Origin: Irpex lacteus
Lineage: Eukaryota; Basidiomycota; Agaricomycetes; Polyporales; Irpicaceae
Assembly: GCA_001986395.2 (NCBI GenBank)
Contig: MQVO02000057.1
Coordinates: 1 to 64,000 of the forward strand
Direction of reading: 5' to 3'
Length of the DNA: 64,000 nt
The notes below the pieces were generated by a model. It searched no databases, was not told the DNA's origin, and was given only the letters and a program-made list of their open reading frames with translations. Both the position numbers and the translations under genes were made by a program. Positions 43,819 to 56,670 of this stretch are shown one piece after another (within the stretch, counting starts at the first letter, position 1; the number at the start of each line of letters is the position of its first letter).

Positions 43819-46800
43819 CACTCATCCATCTGGGACAGGGCGAGTAGAGGTTTGGTGGTGACATGGCCCGTGACGGCAGATAAACTGCAACCTCTACCAA
43901 TCAGCGATCATGAGCGACGCAGCCACATTACTTATCTACGCATTGCTCGCGACCAACGAGAATCCTCAAAGTCCACGGCCAAACATACTTATTTTCTATT
44001 CCTTTCCTGTCCTTGTACAGCATCTACAAAGATACAATCAGCGAATTTCATAGAGACAGAGGGCAACAAATTCGGCGCGAGTTAGTTTCCCCGCTCGAAT
44101 CGATCTCGACTTCGCAGCGGGTACTTATCCCGAGGACCAACGTAAAGGTCCGCGCCAGGACATCACTGCGTATACATATACACAAGCTCTGCCCTCCCCC
44201 GGGAAGACGTACCTGTGCCCCTTGTCCAATATCTGCCGGAACCGGTGAGAGAGGTCGATTTCCTGCGTCGTGGAATATGAAGGTGAGTGCACGTCCACAT
44301 GGCGAGCGAGAGTGCATGGGTGGAAAGACGTACCAGGGACACAGGCCGCCTCGCTATTCGCCGGTCGTATCTTGTCCGCTACCTTGAGTCTTGGCGAGAC
44401 CTGAAAGAGAATAAAAGAGGTCAATGTGCACTATCACGTTTGTACGACAGAACTGAGGGGCGGCGGTGTTTTGGGGAGGCACGAAGCCCATCTTTTCGAA
44501 CGATATAGGTCACCCGCCCTCCATCCCCTATATCAGTGTGTCTTTTTTATGTTTCTTTTTGTTTTTGTTTTTTTATACTTCCCACCCACCCCCGTCTTTT
44601 TTTTTGTCTTTTTCCATGTATTTTATCGAGTGCCGCCGCCCCATACATGCACATAGAACAGCATAGCCACAACCACACGTCGGCCATCCACAGAATGCCT
44701 CATCTTGCAGCTCTTCGTTCCATTGGGAGCCCTTCTGCCTTCCGCACGATGCTTGAGGACGCCGCTTGATAGCCCACCAACTCCGCACCACACTTCGGGC
44801 GTGTCGACCGTCGTGCAATCACACCCTAGAACCAAACCAAGCCGGGGACGAGACCCCTGGAGGAAACTCAACGAGAGCTGGGGGAGGGGGTATTTATACT
44901 GGTGCGTCTTCTGGGATCTCGATTCTCTGAGTGGCAGTGGCTGTGGTATTGGCCGTGCTCGCTGGATGGCCCAAAGGCCTCAAAGGCCCTAAAGGCCTGT
45001 ACGCCACTCTACGGAGATCCGGGCCACCGATGTTGATGTCCGCGAGCGTTGTATGTAGAGGTAGATAGGGGAATATTAAGCGAGTTACAAGAGACGTTGG
45101 AGGATGTATAAGCCATCCTTGAACGTGTTTTGTTACTCGCTTATGTTCGCTTGTGAAGGGCGTTGCGGCGCGGGGTGTCGTAGGAGGGGCGAAAGCCCTC
45201 TGGTACGAAGCTCGGGCCTTGAGTTGTTTTTTGGTGTAAATGGGATGGAGATACCGCTTCAGATTCCCCTGTAGTGATGGGGCAGTGGGATATCTGGGTG
45301 GCCTTGTATTTTGCGGTAGGCATGGTAGTAGAGGGATGCACGCCACTCGACGAGTGTGCATGCGTTGCACAGCTATCAACCTATGGAGCATGCGAAAGGC
45401 TGTGGGTATATGACAGTAGTTCATGGAAGCTAGAATATGACGTCGTTCGATACAGAGGAGACACTTACCTGTGCCATCCAGCACACCGAAACTGGCCAGC
45501 TGGCCTTGTTATGGGCCTTCACCACATTGTCTTCATTCTCCTATCACATCTTTAGATCCTGGGGAAAGATACAGAGGCTAGATCGTACAACACACAAGAG
45601 TGTATGATAGTTTCTGTCGCATCCGAGGAGATTGTCGCGTACGGGTAGTTCATCGTCGAGAACAGAATTCGTAGCCTCAGTATGGGCGCTAGGGGTACAG
45701 TATATGGGCGCTATTGATCAGCGCTCAATGAAGCGCTCGGATCTATTTGCTTGATTTGTTTTCGCTCCTTGAGATTGGCCAACCACGAGCTCGGCTGCAA
45801 CTGAAGTACTCACCAATGCATCCAGTTCAAACTCGCTGGTATCGTCGTACTACGATTGGCTGAGGGAATAAGCAGGTAAACCGACTGCCCCGTATGCTCT
45901 CAATCGTTCCTTGACACCTCCAAACACCTCGTCATCACCGCTGTGACGGTATGCTCTGCCTATTGTAGCAAAGGATATCACCGCAGCGACGACAGGCAGT
46001 GCAAGCGTATCGAACACCTACATGGCAGCTGTATGTCCATTTGCGACGTCGAAGTATCCTCACCGAGTCGTCTTGATTTTTGCCGTATCAGCTGAAAGGT
46101 TTCCAGCAGGTGGCTGTATGTGCTCGACATATCTGTGCATGGACGCGCAAAATAGCCTTACCAAGCATTACTAAGATGAATGTCATATAGGTTTGAACAT
46201 CTCCGACCTTTGTCGGGCTTGTGTACTACATATATCTGTCCTAGGTTGCTTGAGCCCGAGGGGTTCGTGTGGACGATAGTTCGCCTGCTGCCTAGCACCT
46301 ACCCCGCCCCTTCCTCATCCTACCCATCGGGATCGCTCTCAGCACCTCAGAAGTGTACAACTCCTGGAAACCTCGGAACAAGTACGTCATGCTGAAACCT
46401 GAACCTCTGGTTGGCCCTTCAAGACTCGCAGCACACACTTATATCTGGTAGCAGTGGACTATGAGCGGGAATGCCATCCGCATTTGAACCTGGTACACTC
46501 CGCGCTGTGCCCATCTGTCCGTCTCGGAGTCTGAGACATACGTATCATGATCAGCCTGGTCAAGGTAATGTAGCTGATTTTGGTCCTCTCTCAAGTAGAT
46601 ATGATGCCCTCCCATACGCCTCACCTCAAGTTCAGTTATCACACGACTCTCAGTCCGTGACATAAGGAATGCACATTGCTTATTTCTGTGCGGACGATAG
46701 TAGTCTTGATACGCAGGTACGCGATCAGACGTTTTGCAACGCACTTGCCAGCCATGTCGCATCGCTGACACGTCGCTGGGCACATGAGCGACGGCGAAAT

Positions 46801-47449
46801 CAAGACTGACAAGTATGGCTAGCGATTCGCCGGTTCATACATGGCATACGTACGTATTTATGCATCCTCCACGGCAACTTGGCGAGACTTACTAGGCATC
46901 TTAACTACTTGGCTTCTGCGTAGATGCACTCGGAAGATAGCGTCGTCACAACTTTGTTTTAATCCTTGAAAGAGCCTATAACCTCCGTGGCCTCGCATTG
47001 AGCAGCTTTTACCGACATGCGCGGCACGATGCGCTTCGTGTGTGGCGGTAGACGCAAAGACAAAGTTCCAACTTTTCCGTATGCAGGTTGAGGATGATGA
47101 TCATGACTGAGGACATCTTCTTGGTTCGCACTGCATCATGCTCAGTCAGCCAATCGCATCGAAGCAGCGATAGGAAGCATTCGGGCGTTCTGTTATCATT
47201 GACAGGCCCCAGCACTGAATTCTAGCAGCTTTAGCAGACGCTGTGCATCCTCGCCGTTTGTGCGTCGGGGTGGGAATGGAACATAGCCATATTTAGTAAG
47301 AGAACAATCTTGAGTGGGATATATATCCGCTCGACCTCCGAGACGCTTGCGAGGACACCCATGCCACTTTGCACGACCACACGCCCTTAATATCCAAACT
47401 TTCTGTCTCCCCTCATCCACATCGACACTCACGACGAACGGCGCAGACG

Positions 47450-48556
47450 ATGTCTCCACCTACGCTCAGGCTGGGCAGCATAGCACCGAACTTCCATGCA
47501 GACACGACCGATGGGCCGATAGACTTCCACGACTGGATAGGTAGCTCATGGGTGAGTCGTGTTAGATGACGCGAGGCTTCGTCTTACTGATTCTTCCATT
47601 ACCATTACCCCTTAATATCACTTCCAGGTCATGTTCTTCTCCCACCCAGGAGACTTCACACCCGTTTGCACGACGGAGCTCGCAGACATCTCCCATCGGT
47701 GCGTGCGTCCTGATGCAACAGCACGATAATTGCCCGATTGACTGTTTGGCGCTCTGCAGACAACCTCAGTTCCTCGAGAGGAACGTGAAGGTCATCGGTA
47801 TCTCTGCCGACGCGTTGCAGGAGCATTACGACTGGATCGACGACATTATCGAGATAGGCAATAAGACGGCACCGACATGCGTCGAGTATCCCATCGTGCG
47901 TTCCGATCACTGCGCCCTATGCGACTGACAGTGTCTTGACCTGCCGATGTTGTAGATCGCGGACCCTCGACGTGAAATATCAAAGCTATACCAGATGCTG
48001 GATGAAGGAGACATGTCGAACGTTAGTGCTGATGGCGAAATGTGTCTTGTACGTTCGAAACGGTTGATGACCCTTCGTACCCCATTCTCCTTACTCTTGT
48101 TGTAGATACGGACCGTCTTCCTCATCGACCCTAAGAAAGTCATACGGGCGATGCTGCTATATCCTGCGTCAGTGGGACGGAACTTTGACGAGATCCTAAG
48201 GTGTGTAAACTGTCACCTATGTTACAGAGAGCAGATCCGCTGATTCATTTCGGCTTGATAGGGTATTCGATTGTAAGTAAACAATGCTGTGCGGCTTCTT
48301 CCAAGTATGTTTATCAAGAACATTATCATCCAGCTCTACAACTAGGAGATAAGCAGAAAGTGACGACACCCGTGAACTGGCGAAAGGGCGACGACGTCAT
48401 CATACACCCCTCCGTCTCAGACGAAGAAGCACAAAAGCTCTTTCCAGGATTCACAACTCATAAAGTAAGCTGTCCACCCATCTGGCTTCATATTCACCAC
48501 ACCTCTCACACATTCTCCAGCCATACCTTCGTACTACGCCATTACCTGTGCCATAG
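47450..48556 (+). CDS. 1-Cys peroxiredoxin (Prx6 type)
   Basis: Exon 1 (47450-47551) starts [15 protein letters not shown]. Exon 2 (47628-47698) carries the active-site block [14 protein letters not shown] with the peroxidatic Cys. Later exons read V-K-V-I-G-I-S-A-D (about 47790), I-A-D-P-R-R-E-I-S (47955), R-T-V-F-L-I-D-P (48112), T-P-V-N-W (48370) and F-P-G-F-T-T-H-K (48440-48465). The last exon (48521-48556) gives [11 protein letters not shown] and the stop. These are hallmarks of the Prx6/Prx1 group, which reduces peroxides in cytosol or mitochondria with a single catalytic Cys. No clear targeting sequence is seen. At least six introns, all with normal GT-AG borders. Confidence 0.94.
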
Positions 48557-49102
48557 TTCTGTAATCAGGGATTTGAGTTGACTTGGGTTCGCTAGGACTT
48601 TGTCGATGTTGTGTTCTTGTAGATTGTACACTACCCGTTATTTACTGCGCCATATACCTACTCCATGTATCAATCCGTCTTCCATAGCGCGATCCCACTA
48701 TTACTCGAGGAACTCGAGCCTTTTCGTCTTGTACATTGACAGACACACGGCCCGCCATCGAATACTTGGACGTCAGCCGACCGCTCTTCTACATCCTCCG
48801 GTTCAGTTTGCGCTGCGCAATGTCGTAGACCGAATCTTCTAGCGTTGCGGGATGAATGGGGCCTACGTACATTGACTGTCCCTGACGCCAGGAAAAACAG
48901 GCTTTCCGCCATACCCACAGCCCGGCCATAAGGGAAGTTAGGGAACGCCTGTCAAGTCGTGGGATCGTCGTCGTCCTGGGGCTTCCTTATCTTTGCTTCT
49001 CAATTGCGTCGGGAAACACACAATGAAAACTCAGAAATCGTAGCGTCCAGGAACAAGTGCCTGAAGCAGATCCCTTGTACCCTTCCTCCCCCTCTTCTTG
49101 AT
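48557..49102. other. Intergenic region with possible exon remnants
   Basis: After an acceptor-like GTAG at about 48622 a + strand frame reads as a plausible protein end (about 48623-48750, I-V-H-Y-P-L-F-T-A-P) and then stops. It cannot be linked to the peroxiredoxin or to any known family. It may be the remains of another gene. Confidence 0.35.
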
Positions 49103-50064
49103 TTACTCCACGGCCACGGCGTTCCTCTTCTTCATCTCTCGGTACGCCTTGATCGCCCTCTCCCGTTCTTCCTCCATCATAGCCTTCTGAGCCATTGAGA
49201 GAGCGCCTTCCTTCAAGCTCTTCGTGCCTGAGCCCGGCGTTCCTGCCGTTCGTGGCTTTGCGCCGCGCGGGAGCTTCTTCAGTTCTGGAGGAGCCTGGAC
49301 GATGTCGTTTAGGCGGCGTGGGGCAGAGGTAGAATAGGATGTGAATTCTGTCGCGCGGTTTAGTTTGGGGGTGGTGGTGACCTTTTGTGGTGAGGTGGGT
49401 GAGGGGTCGTCGCTTGTGGGCCGAGGAGGCTTGGGTTTGGAGGAGGTCTGAGAATGCTTGGGTGGGTCGTCTTCGTCATCTTCATATGCATCTGCATCGT
49501 CGTCTAATTTGTGCTTGGCCTTCTTATTAGCAGCCTTGCGCGCAGCCCTTTCTTGTTCTTCCTCTTTTCGAGCTTTGCGAGTTACTGCCGCGGAAGTTTG
49601 CATCGCGTCGCGCACGAGCGGTCGCAAAGAGTCCTCCACCCGTCTACACCTCGGTTAATCAAAAGTTTAAAGCATATAATACGAGGTCACATGCCGATTA
49701 AAATGAGCCAATGACTCTCCAGGCTGTATTCTCATATCGACCTTCTTCGCACTACCTTTTCGCTGCCCATCATCCTCGGACGAGACTTTTCGCCGTTTTT
49801 TCTTCCCACCAAGATCCTCGGCTCCATTCTCCCCCAACTTCCTTTTCTTCCTATACTCTTCCTGTACTCTCCAAGCATTCAGCACTCTAGCCGCGCCCTT
49901 CGGGATAGCCTCATTGCTGAGAGCAGATTTTGCGGGTGCGTTATCATGGCCTCTGCATTCCAGAACATCAGAATGGGATGGATGTCAGTTGAGGAGAATA
50001 GCGTAACTTACGCTTGAGATCGTTGTTGTTCGCGCGCAGAGTGTTTGGCTCGTTTGTGAGGCAT
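49103..50064 (-). CDS. Conserved basic coiled-coil nuclear-type protein (MPHKRAK family)
   Basis: Exon 1 starts at 50064 and reads M-P-H-K-R-A-K-H-S-A-R-E-Q-Q-R-S-Q up to a GTAAGT donor at about 50013. A middle exon (about 49885-49690) carries V-L-N-A-W-R-V-Q, the stretch K-K-K-R-R-K (a likely nuclear localisation signal) and I-Q-P-G-E-S-L-A-H-F-N-R. The last exon (to 49103) contains L-R-P-L-V-R, a charged region, S-A-P-R-R-L-N-D-I-V-Q-A-P-P-E-L-K and the terminal A-M-M-E-E-E-R-E-R-A-I-K-A-Y-R-E-M-K block. Proteins with these blocks are conserved in fungi and resemble the CCDC137 type; a nucleolar or ribosome-related role is a guess. The chromosomal neighbour is the peroxiredoxin, tail to tail. 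Confidence 0.8.
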
Positions 50065-50955
50065 GTTTATGTACAGTGGTGATCGTCGGAAAGAAGGCAG
50101 GATGAAATATCTGCTTTGATGGCGGGCACTGATCGGAAGGTTTGATGCGCTCTTTTCCATTTTCAGACATCGCTATTGAAGCTCCGCGTCAACGGTCGGA
50201 GGGCGAGCCTGAGGTTGGGTCAGTTTTTGGCCTCGTACCTCCATGTCCTGGTCATGCTCTTGCGCATGTCAAACGCAAGCACTCAGAGACAAAACTTCAG
50301 TTCTGCTTTACGCACACGCCATTGTATACGCACCGTCTGGTGTCACTGATTTTGAACAACGGTGACACTGGCATGTCCAGCTGTTTTCAGCTTGAAGAGC
50401 CCGTCCTGCTCATCTTCAGCATGGTAAGTCATTGTCCGATAATTTTCGTTGCGTACTTATCTAACCTAAGCCTCAAACAGTTTAATATGGTCGATGTACT
50501 TGATGAGACGAGCAATATCCTGCCTGACGTCTCATTGATCTGTACCGAAACTCGTCATGTTATGCCTTTGGAAGACAGGTCCATACTACTCGAATTTATA
50601 TTAACAGCTATTGAGAAACATAGATACACGCATTAAAGGGGCTATAGTTAGAGCTCGTATACTAATTACCGGTCAACACCGGCTACCTCGATCGTGTTCA
50701 CAGATGAGTAGCTTGGTCCCTATATGTATCAGAACAGCATTGACAGTTCTCCGTTCTAGGCATGCATATTACCGCTACGACAGCTCAGCTGCTAACTTTG
50801 AAATACCCACACAGGAGACCGTCATCTTGTTGGCATGATCATCTTGATCTTGAAGGCTGTATGGCGAGTAAGGCGCTATATAGCCTAACCCACCTTCGCT
50901 CTCACCCTCCTTTCTCCCCCTTCACTTTGTTACCACTTTCTACGCGAATCTGACG
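50065..50955. other. Intergenic region with an unassigned 164-codon frame
   Basis: The + strand frame 50142-50636 has no recognised domain. It contains a hydrophobic stretch near its centre and begins opposite the 5' flank of the MPHKRAK gene. An acceptor-like TTTTCAG at about 50160-50167 and two donor-like sites make it possible that parts are exons. No gene is called. Confidence 0.35.
50877..50883 (+). promoter_or_regulatory. TATA box of GH76-like gene B
   Basis: GCTATATAGC, 73-79 bases before the start codon at 50956, followed by a CT-rich leader (CTCTCACCCTCCTTTCTCCC). Confidence 0.5.
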
Positions 50956-53500
50956 ATGCTGTGGCCATCAAGGATGCTCGTTGGAGCTGTGCTCCCTATA
51001 TTCTCCTTCGTTACTGCGCAGAACTTTCAAGTACCAACTTCATGGCGGGTAAGTCTATCCCGACGACTGGAAATAACTTGAGATTAAACTACTTTGGCCT
51101 AGAAACCAGCGTCTGGTCTCACTCAACAAGAACGGCTCAACCTCGTTGACGGTTTTCTGGCCACCGTGATGCCAGACCTGAACAGCGACTCAGGACAGTT
51201 CAATCGTATGCGACAAGACCGATATTTGATTATGGAAGATAATACGCTGACTGTCTCTGCTTCCTACAGCTTTGTTCGTACCACAATCTGCGAGCATGCT
51301 CAGTGCGTTTGCGATAGGGGATCGCATCAATGGCTCAACTACCAACAAGAACGCAGTACTCAACAGCTTGAACAAGGTGTTTACAACAAACCCTACGATT
51401 ATCACCTTGTGAGCATCCTTACTATCCAACTCCCTGGCCCGCGCGGCTAAAGTGATTGCAGGCCTGGCTCGGGTTTGAACAGCGACGTCGCGTACGTAAC
51501 ATCTACACCGTGCTTATGGTTCTGTTTCATTTAACTGTATGTATAGCGTTTGGGGTCTAGCTGCTATCAATGCTTATAGGGCGTACAAGGACACAAATGC
51601 CCTTCAATTCGCGCGTTCTGCGTGGAAGCAACTGAGTGCAGCTATGGTCACGCCTGAAGATTCCACCGCGCAAAAACATCCACTCAAGACTCCCAACATC
51701 GCTCCAACGTGTGCAAACGGCCGTAAGCTCATTCATATTACTCTGGTAACAGACTGACGATCCCATGTTGAACTTCTCATCAGACTCGACAGCCGGTGCG
51801 GTGTTCTATGTACGTAGCATCGTCGCAGTACAGTCACAGCTTCTGATCTCACCATTATCTACAGGTGGCAACTAATGCAAGCGACACGAATGTGAATGCA
51901 GAGACTACTGCGTACGTTGTGTTTTCCATTGATGAATAAGGTCCAAATACTCACAACTAAACAGCGGTTTCATGACGTAAGAACCACACCTACAGTTACC
52001 TTACGACTGTTGGTCTCATTTTTGAAGTCTCTCGGCTCTTCTATACGAGGCAACTTCAGAACCAGACTTCCTGTCCGCTGCCGAAACGTCTGCGGGGTTT
52101 GTCACTGGGGCTTTGAACTCTGGAAACTTTATTATCGACACCATCACGCTGCAAAATTGCACTCCGTCCGTGACCTCCTTGTCCTACAACTCTGGCTACG
52201 CTATTGCGGGATTGAGTGTTCTTGGATCAACAAATGATACTTACGCGGCGATGTACGTGCTCCATACAGTCTCATAGGCCTCTTTGATGGTTAATGACAT
52301 GGCTTGCTCCTTATCCAGGCGTTCGCAGCTCGTCTCCACAGTGATACCAAATCCCGAATGGACGGATCCGCAGACTGGAGTCATAAACGAAGGTAGGACC
52401 TGTCCCTTCGAGCGAAACAATTGTCTAATGAAATGACTGCCATCAGGAGCTGGGGATATCACTGCCAACCATTTTACTCTGTCGGTCAAGAGTACGTACA
52501 CATCGAAGAGGCAAAGTTTGCGTGTGTCATACTTATCTGAGGCTCAGCCATCTATATCCGGGGCCTATACGAGGCATACTCAAGGATACCAGCTGACTCT
52601 CCCGAAGCTGCTCTCATTCGCAGCTATATATTTGTTCAGGTGCGCTTTCATTCTACATCACACCTTATCTCCTTGCGCTCATGCGCCACGCATATTTAGC
52701 ATAATGCCCTACAAGAGTTAGCGTCGCAACCAGGAAATAGTCAGTATTCACCGCATTTCATTGGCCCCCCTCCAGCGAACCTTCTGTCTTGGGGACAGTT
52801 AGCTGCAACAGATACCCTCTATGCAGCACTCGGCCTGACTGATGTACCTACCAGGTGAGAGGAATCGTGCCTCAGCCATACTGATCTAATTCCATATGTT
52901 AGTACGGTGACCTCGCTCCTTGGTCCAACTGCCACAGCAGGAAATTCGCCGCCGAATACAAGCCAGAATCCCGGGAGCCCCGCCAGGAAAGCAAGTGGTA
53001 TCTCGCCTGCCGCAATTGCCGGTCTCGTAGTAGGCATCATCTTGCTACTCCTCCTCGTACTTGCCATTTTCTTCGTACGAAGGAGGAGGCGGCAGCGTAC
53101 CACAGGAACGTCAGCCTTGGAAGCAGCGAACCCACAAGGCGCTCCGCGTACAATCGAACCTCAAAATGATGATGAGCCTGTCAATGAGAAGTACACATAC
53201 AGATTCTCCTTGGACGGGGTACAAGACGTTCCAGCAACCCCTCGGATGTCGACGTCTTCCCCGGGTGGCTCGTCATTCAGCTCTGCTCCCCCTGACTATG
53301 TAACGACGGATTCGCAACCTGAAGACCCATTCGACGATATCTACAGCGATTCAACCAGCTCAGCTGGAGGGACAGTCTCTCGCCGCAGAGTAGATTTGGC
53401 GGGGATACAAGGGGTGGTACAACATATTAACAGGCTGATGACAACGGAGCAGGGCCCGCAAAACCTCCCTGCCGCGCCTCCACCGAGCTACGAAGAGTAG
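50956..53500 (+). CDS. GH76-like membrane-anchored protein (copy B)
   Basis: The start at 50956 gives a clear signal peptide (residues 1-22, ending V-T-A-Q) and then S-W-R, where the first intron (GTAAGT) enters. Later exons read G-L-T-Q-Q-E-R-L-N-L-V-D, S-A-F-A-I-G-D-R-I-N-G-S-T-T-N-K, V-W-G-L-A-A-I-N-A-Y-R-A-Y (51547), T-P-E-D-S (51651), F-L-S-A-A-E-T-S-A-G-F-V-T-G (52067), Y-A-I-A-G-L-S-V-L-G-S (52198), P-N-P-E-W (52345), Y-I-R-G-L-Y-E-A-Y (52555) and S-P-H-F-I-G-P-P (52750). The long last exon has a 20-residue transmembrane helix (about 53015-53075), a basic stop R-R-R-R-R-Q and a cytosolic tail of about 140 residues ending P-P-P-S-Y-E-E. The catalytic part would face the wall. GH76 activity is inferred from overall resemblance; the catalytic aspartates were not located. 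Confidence 0.82.
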
Positions 53501-53949
53501 TTCTGTGTCTCACAGACGGACGTTTATTGCACTCAGCGACTCTTCCATACGAGACAGGCGGCGTATGACGTAGCCACACCTCGCGCTGTGATACTTACCT
53601 GTACCGTATCATTTCTTTCACTGGGTTTCCTGGTTGTATCGTTTAGGGACATGTATGCGTGGTGTTATTTATGAATTCAGCTCAATATTATGAAGATGTA
53701 CACCAAGTTTAGACGATTTCTTCCCTACGTATTTGTAGGACAAACAAGACTCGGGCCAAGATTATGTAAGCGTATGTACCAAAGATATCCTCCGACGGGC
53801 CTATGGAACATCAAGTGACTTGTTGCGCATATGCATGCGTATGTACGAGAAGATGAACAGGGCCAATATCACCTAACTGGAACCGTCATGATGGTATAAA
53901 CCCGTAGCATAGCTCGTCTCATCTTCTCGACCTCCTCAAACACCCGACC
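53501..53949. other. Intergenic region upstream of P450 gene 3
   Basis: It holds the 3' flank of the GH76-like gene and the promoter of the P450. No gene seen. Confidence 0.6.
53895..53900 (+). promoter_or_regulatory. TATA box of P450 gene 3
   Basis: TATAAA 50 bases before the start at 53950, the same spacing as the two minus-strand P450 genes. Confidence 0.6.
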
Positions 53950-56670
53950 ATGGTTGCAAGAAACCAACACTTGTATGGGCCATTCCCCCAGGCTCTCGCA
54001 CTCGCAACTAAGCAGCTTGTCGTTGCGTTCACACCGTCGGCCGTTACCGCCCTGGGCTTGATCGCTGCCAGACGCCGTCTTCCTCCTGCGTCCACAGCAT
54101 ATCTGCCAGGCTGGGTCATCGCCCTCTCTGCCATCGCGAGTATCCCGCTTTTGGCCACTATCAAGGTTAAGCATAGAGAATGGAGCGAACGGCGGCGGGC
54201 TGCAGCCTATGGAGCCTCGCTTCCTGTTCAACGGCTGGGGAAATGGTTTGGGAGCCTGGATATCATCGCGATGATGTTCACATCGCTTAATACTGGGTTT
54301 CTTGGTGAGTGAAAACTTGAGCTTACTCATGATAAAACTGAACATGGTATTTCTGCGGTAGGTGACTTTGTGTGGGACGAGGTGGCACGACTGGGCGAAA
54401 CCTTTGAATTCTATGTCCTGTGGGAGAGGTCTCTCATCACATCGGACGCGAATATCATCAAGGTGAGCTATGAATACTACTAGAGAATGTACGTACACGA
54501 ATAGTAAGCTCTTCTTTCCACAGACCGTCCTCGCCACCGACTTTCCAAACTATGTCAAAGGTAAGTGGTTGCCTCTGCTGTGAGAGCCGTATTAAGTAGA
54601 ACGTTTACTGAGAAATTGTTAGGCGAACAGTTTGTTCAGTACCTGCAATCTGTCCTTGGAACGGGTGTGTTTAACTCCGATGGTACGTCGAAACAGCTGC
54701 CCCAGTGCTCGCCGTGCTAAGACTCGGTTTTAGGGGACATGTGGAAGTACGTCGATCGCCTGCCCATATCTATTAAACAGCTCACCGTTTACCCCGCGAG
54801 TCAGATTCCATCGTACTATGACGAGACCCTTCTTTACTAGAGACCGAATCAGCCACTTTGAATTGTTTGAACGCCATGCAGGTACGAAACATCATTTTCC
54901 TCTCTTAGTGTGCTAATTCCATTCCTCGTAGACCACGCTATCGCTAAAATCAAGGAACGTCATCGTGACGGCTACGCCATCGACTTCCAGGCGAGTATAT
55001 AACATGGGGAAAGTATCACAGCGAAAACTGAGATGCATCGCACAGGACCTCATCGCCCGTTTCACACTGGACTCCGCAACTGAGTTCCTCTTCGGTACAT
55101 GTATCCACAGCCTCGATACCACCCTTCCGTACCCATGGAATGCCCCATCTCACTTGAAAGTGCGCGCAAACTCTCCCGCAGAAGCGTTTGCCCGTGCCTT
55201 CACAGAAGCCCAAGACGTCATCGTCAACCGTATACGTATTGGGCCCATCTGGCCGTTTTGGGAGCTAATGGGGGACAAGTCAGCAGAACCCATGAGAATC
55301 GTGGATGAGTGTCTTTTGCCGATTCTGGAGACTGCCGTGAAGAAGCACAAGGAAGCGAAGGCTGCTGGCCTTGAGCAGCGTCCGGAGGAGATCTCTGATG
55401 ATGAGACGCTCTTGGATCATCTTGTGAAGTACACCGATGGTATGTTTGCTTCATGCTTCGTATGTGAAATGTTCATTCACGTTAATATGAACAGACCCTG
55501 TCGTTCTTCGTGACGAAGTTCTCAACATCATGATCGCTGGGCGGGACACAGTAAGTCAGAACGACCAAAGGGATCGCGTCATTGTCGACTGTTGACTCAC
55601 CAATTCTCATGTGCGTAGACCGCATCAATGCTCACCATAGCAGTCTACTTCTTATCTCAATACCCTGATGCCATGCGCCGCTTGCGTCAAGAGGTTCTCG
55701 ATACAGTCGGCCCCACTCGCCGTCCTACCTACGACGATGTACGCGAGATGAAGTACCTTAGGGCAGTTATTAATGGTATGTTTTCCTTCCTATTCCCAAA
55801 ATAAAAGGCCGCCGTTCATGACCTGAGCAGAGTCAATGAGATTGTATCCTGCTGTGTAAGTCTGGATGATGCTCTTTGGGGACTCGATATATACTGACCG
55901 GAACGAAACACTTGAATGATGTAGTCCATTCAATATGAGGTGAGTGACCCAGTGAATGTATGTGACATCATGCTAATACGCTGGAATGACATAGATACAA
56001 CGTACATGACACAGTGGTCCGTACGACCGAAGGCGCCAACATCTTCCTTCCGGCAAATACCCCGTAAGTGCATCGACGATTTTATCTCCCAACGTAGCAT
56101 AGGAGTCAACATTTCACTTAGGATCTCTTACTCCGTCCAACGTATGCACCGCCGCACAGATTACTGGGGACCAGATGGTACGTGACAGAAATCTAATCTC
56201 AGACGTCATTGACGCACCCATCTAACACACCCCTTCCCCGTCTTCGCCACAGCCGAAGAATTCGACCCCGACCGGTTCCTCGATCACCGCGTACAAACCT
56301 ACCTCACTCCAAACCCATTCATCTTCCTTCCCTTCAACGCCGGTCCGCGCATCTGCCTCGGCCAACAATTCGCATACAACGAGATGTCGTTCTTCCTCAT
56401 CAAGTTCATGCAGAGTTTCGATGGCATCGAGTTTGACGGGGAGTCGTTGGATCCGAAGGCCAGACCTCTTCCAGAGTGGAAGGATGCCCCAGGACGGAAG
56501 GGGAAGGAGAAGATTTGGCCGTGGTCGCATTTGACGCTGTATGTTAAGGTGAGTGTAAAGCATTTTGAGGTTTTTGAACGTTGGGAATGGATGACTGATT
56601 CGTTTTCGTACTATAGGGTGGTATGTGGGTAAAGATGCACGAGGCGAAGGGAGATGAGCAGGAGGCTTGA
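53950..56670 (+). CDS. CYP63-like cytochrome P450 (gene 3)
   Basis: The start at 53950 opens [14 protein letters not shown] followed by two hydrophobic segments. Exons then give [17 protein letters not shown] (55048), W-P-F-W-E-L (55250), I-A-G-R-D-T (55535), M-L-T-I-A-V-Y-F-L (55628), E-S-M-R-L-Y-P-A-V (55830), P-F-N-M-R and Y-N-V-H-D-T-V-V-R in tiny exons, Y-W-G-P-D (56161), F-D-P-D-R-F (56262) and the heme loop [10 protein letters not shown] (56332). The last exon reads [17 protein letters not shown] and stops at 56670. All joins checked keep frame, so the gene looks functional. It is closest in sequence to gene 2 and lies on the opposite strand about 11 kb away. Confidence 0.92.

Larger units (their letters stand above)
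42611..47449. other. Gene-poor 4.8-kb region
   Basis: No reliably recognised gene. Contents seen: a 25-bp tandem repeat at 43738-43818; a T-rich tract at 44536-44625 (A-rich on the minus strand); a minus-strand frame 45484-44894 of 196 codons without a known domain; and possible exon remnants on the minus strand between about 46800 and 45850. The last of these includes a hydrophobic segment (about 46010-45960, L-P-V-V-A-A-V-I-S-F) ending in a stop at 45850-45852. Those remnants could be a decayed or unrecognised membrane-protein gene, but the exons I tried do not join in frame. Confidence 0.4.

Noticed and set aside
43371..43900. 158-codon (+) and 154-codon (-) overlapping frames
   Set aside because: They overlap each other and both run through the 25-bp tandem repeat; neither resembles a protein family.
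44894..45484. 196-codon minus-strand frame
   Set aside because: No domain, no signal peptide, no conserved copy and odd Pro/Thr/Arg composition; a chance frame is more likely.
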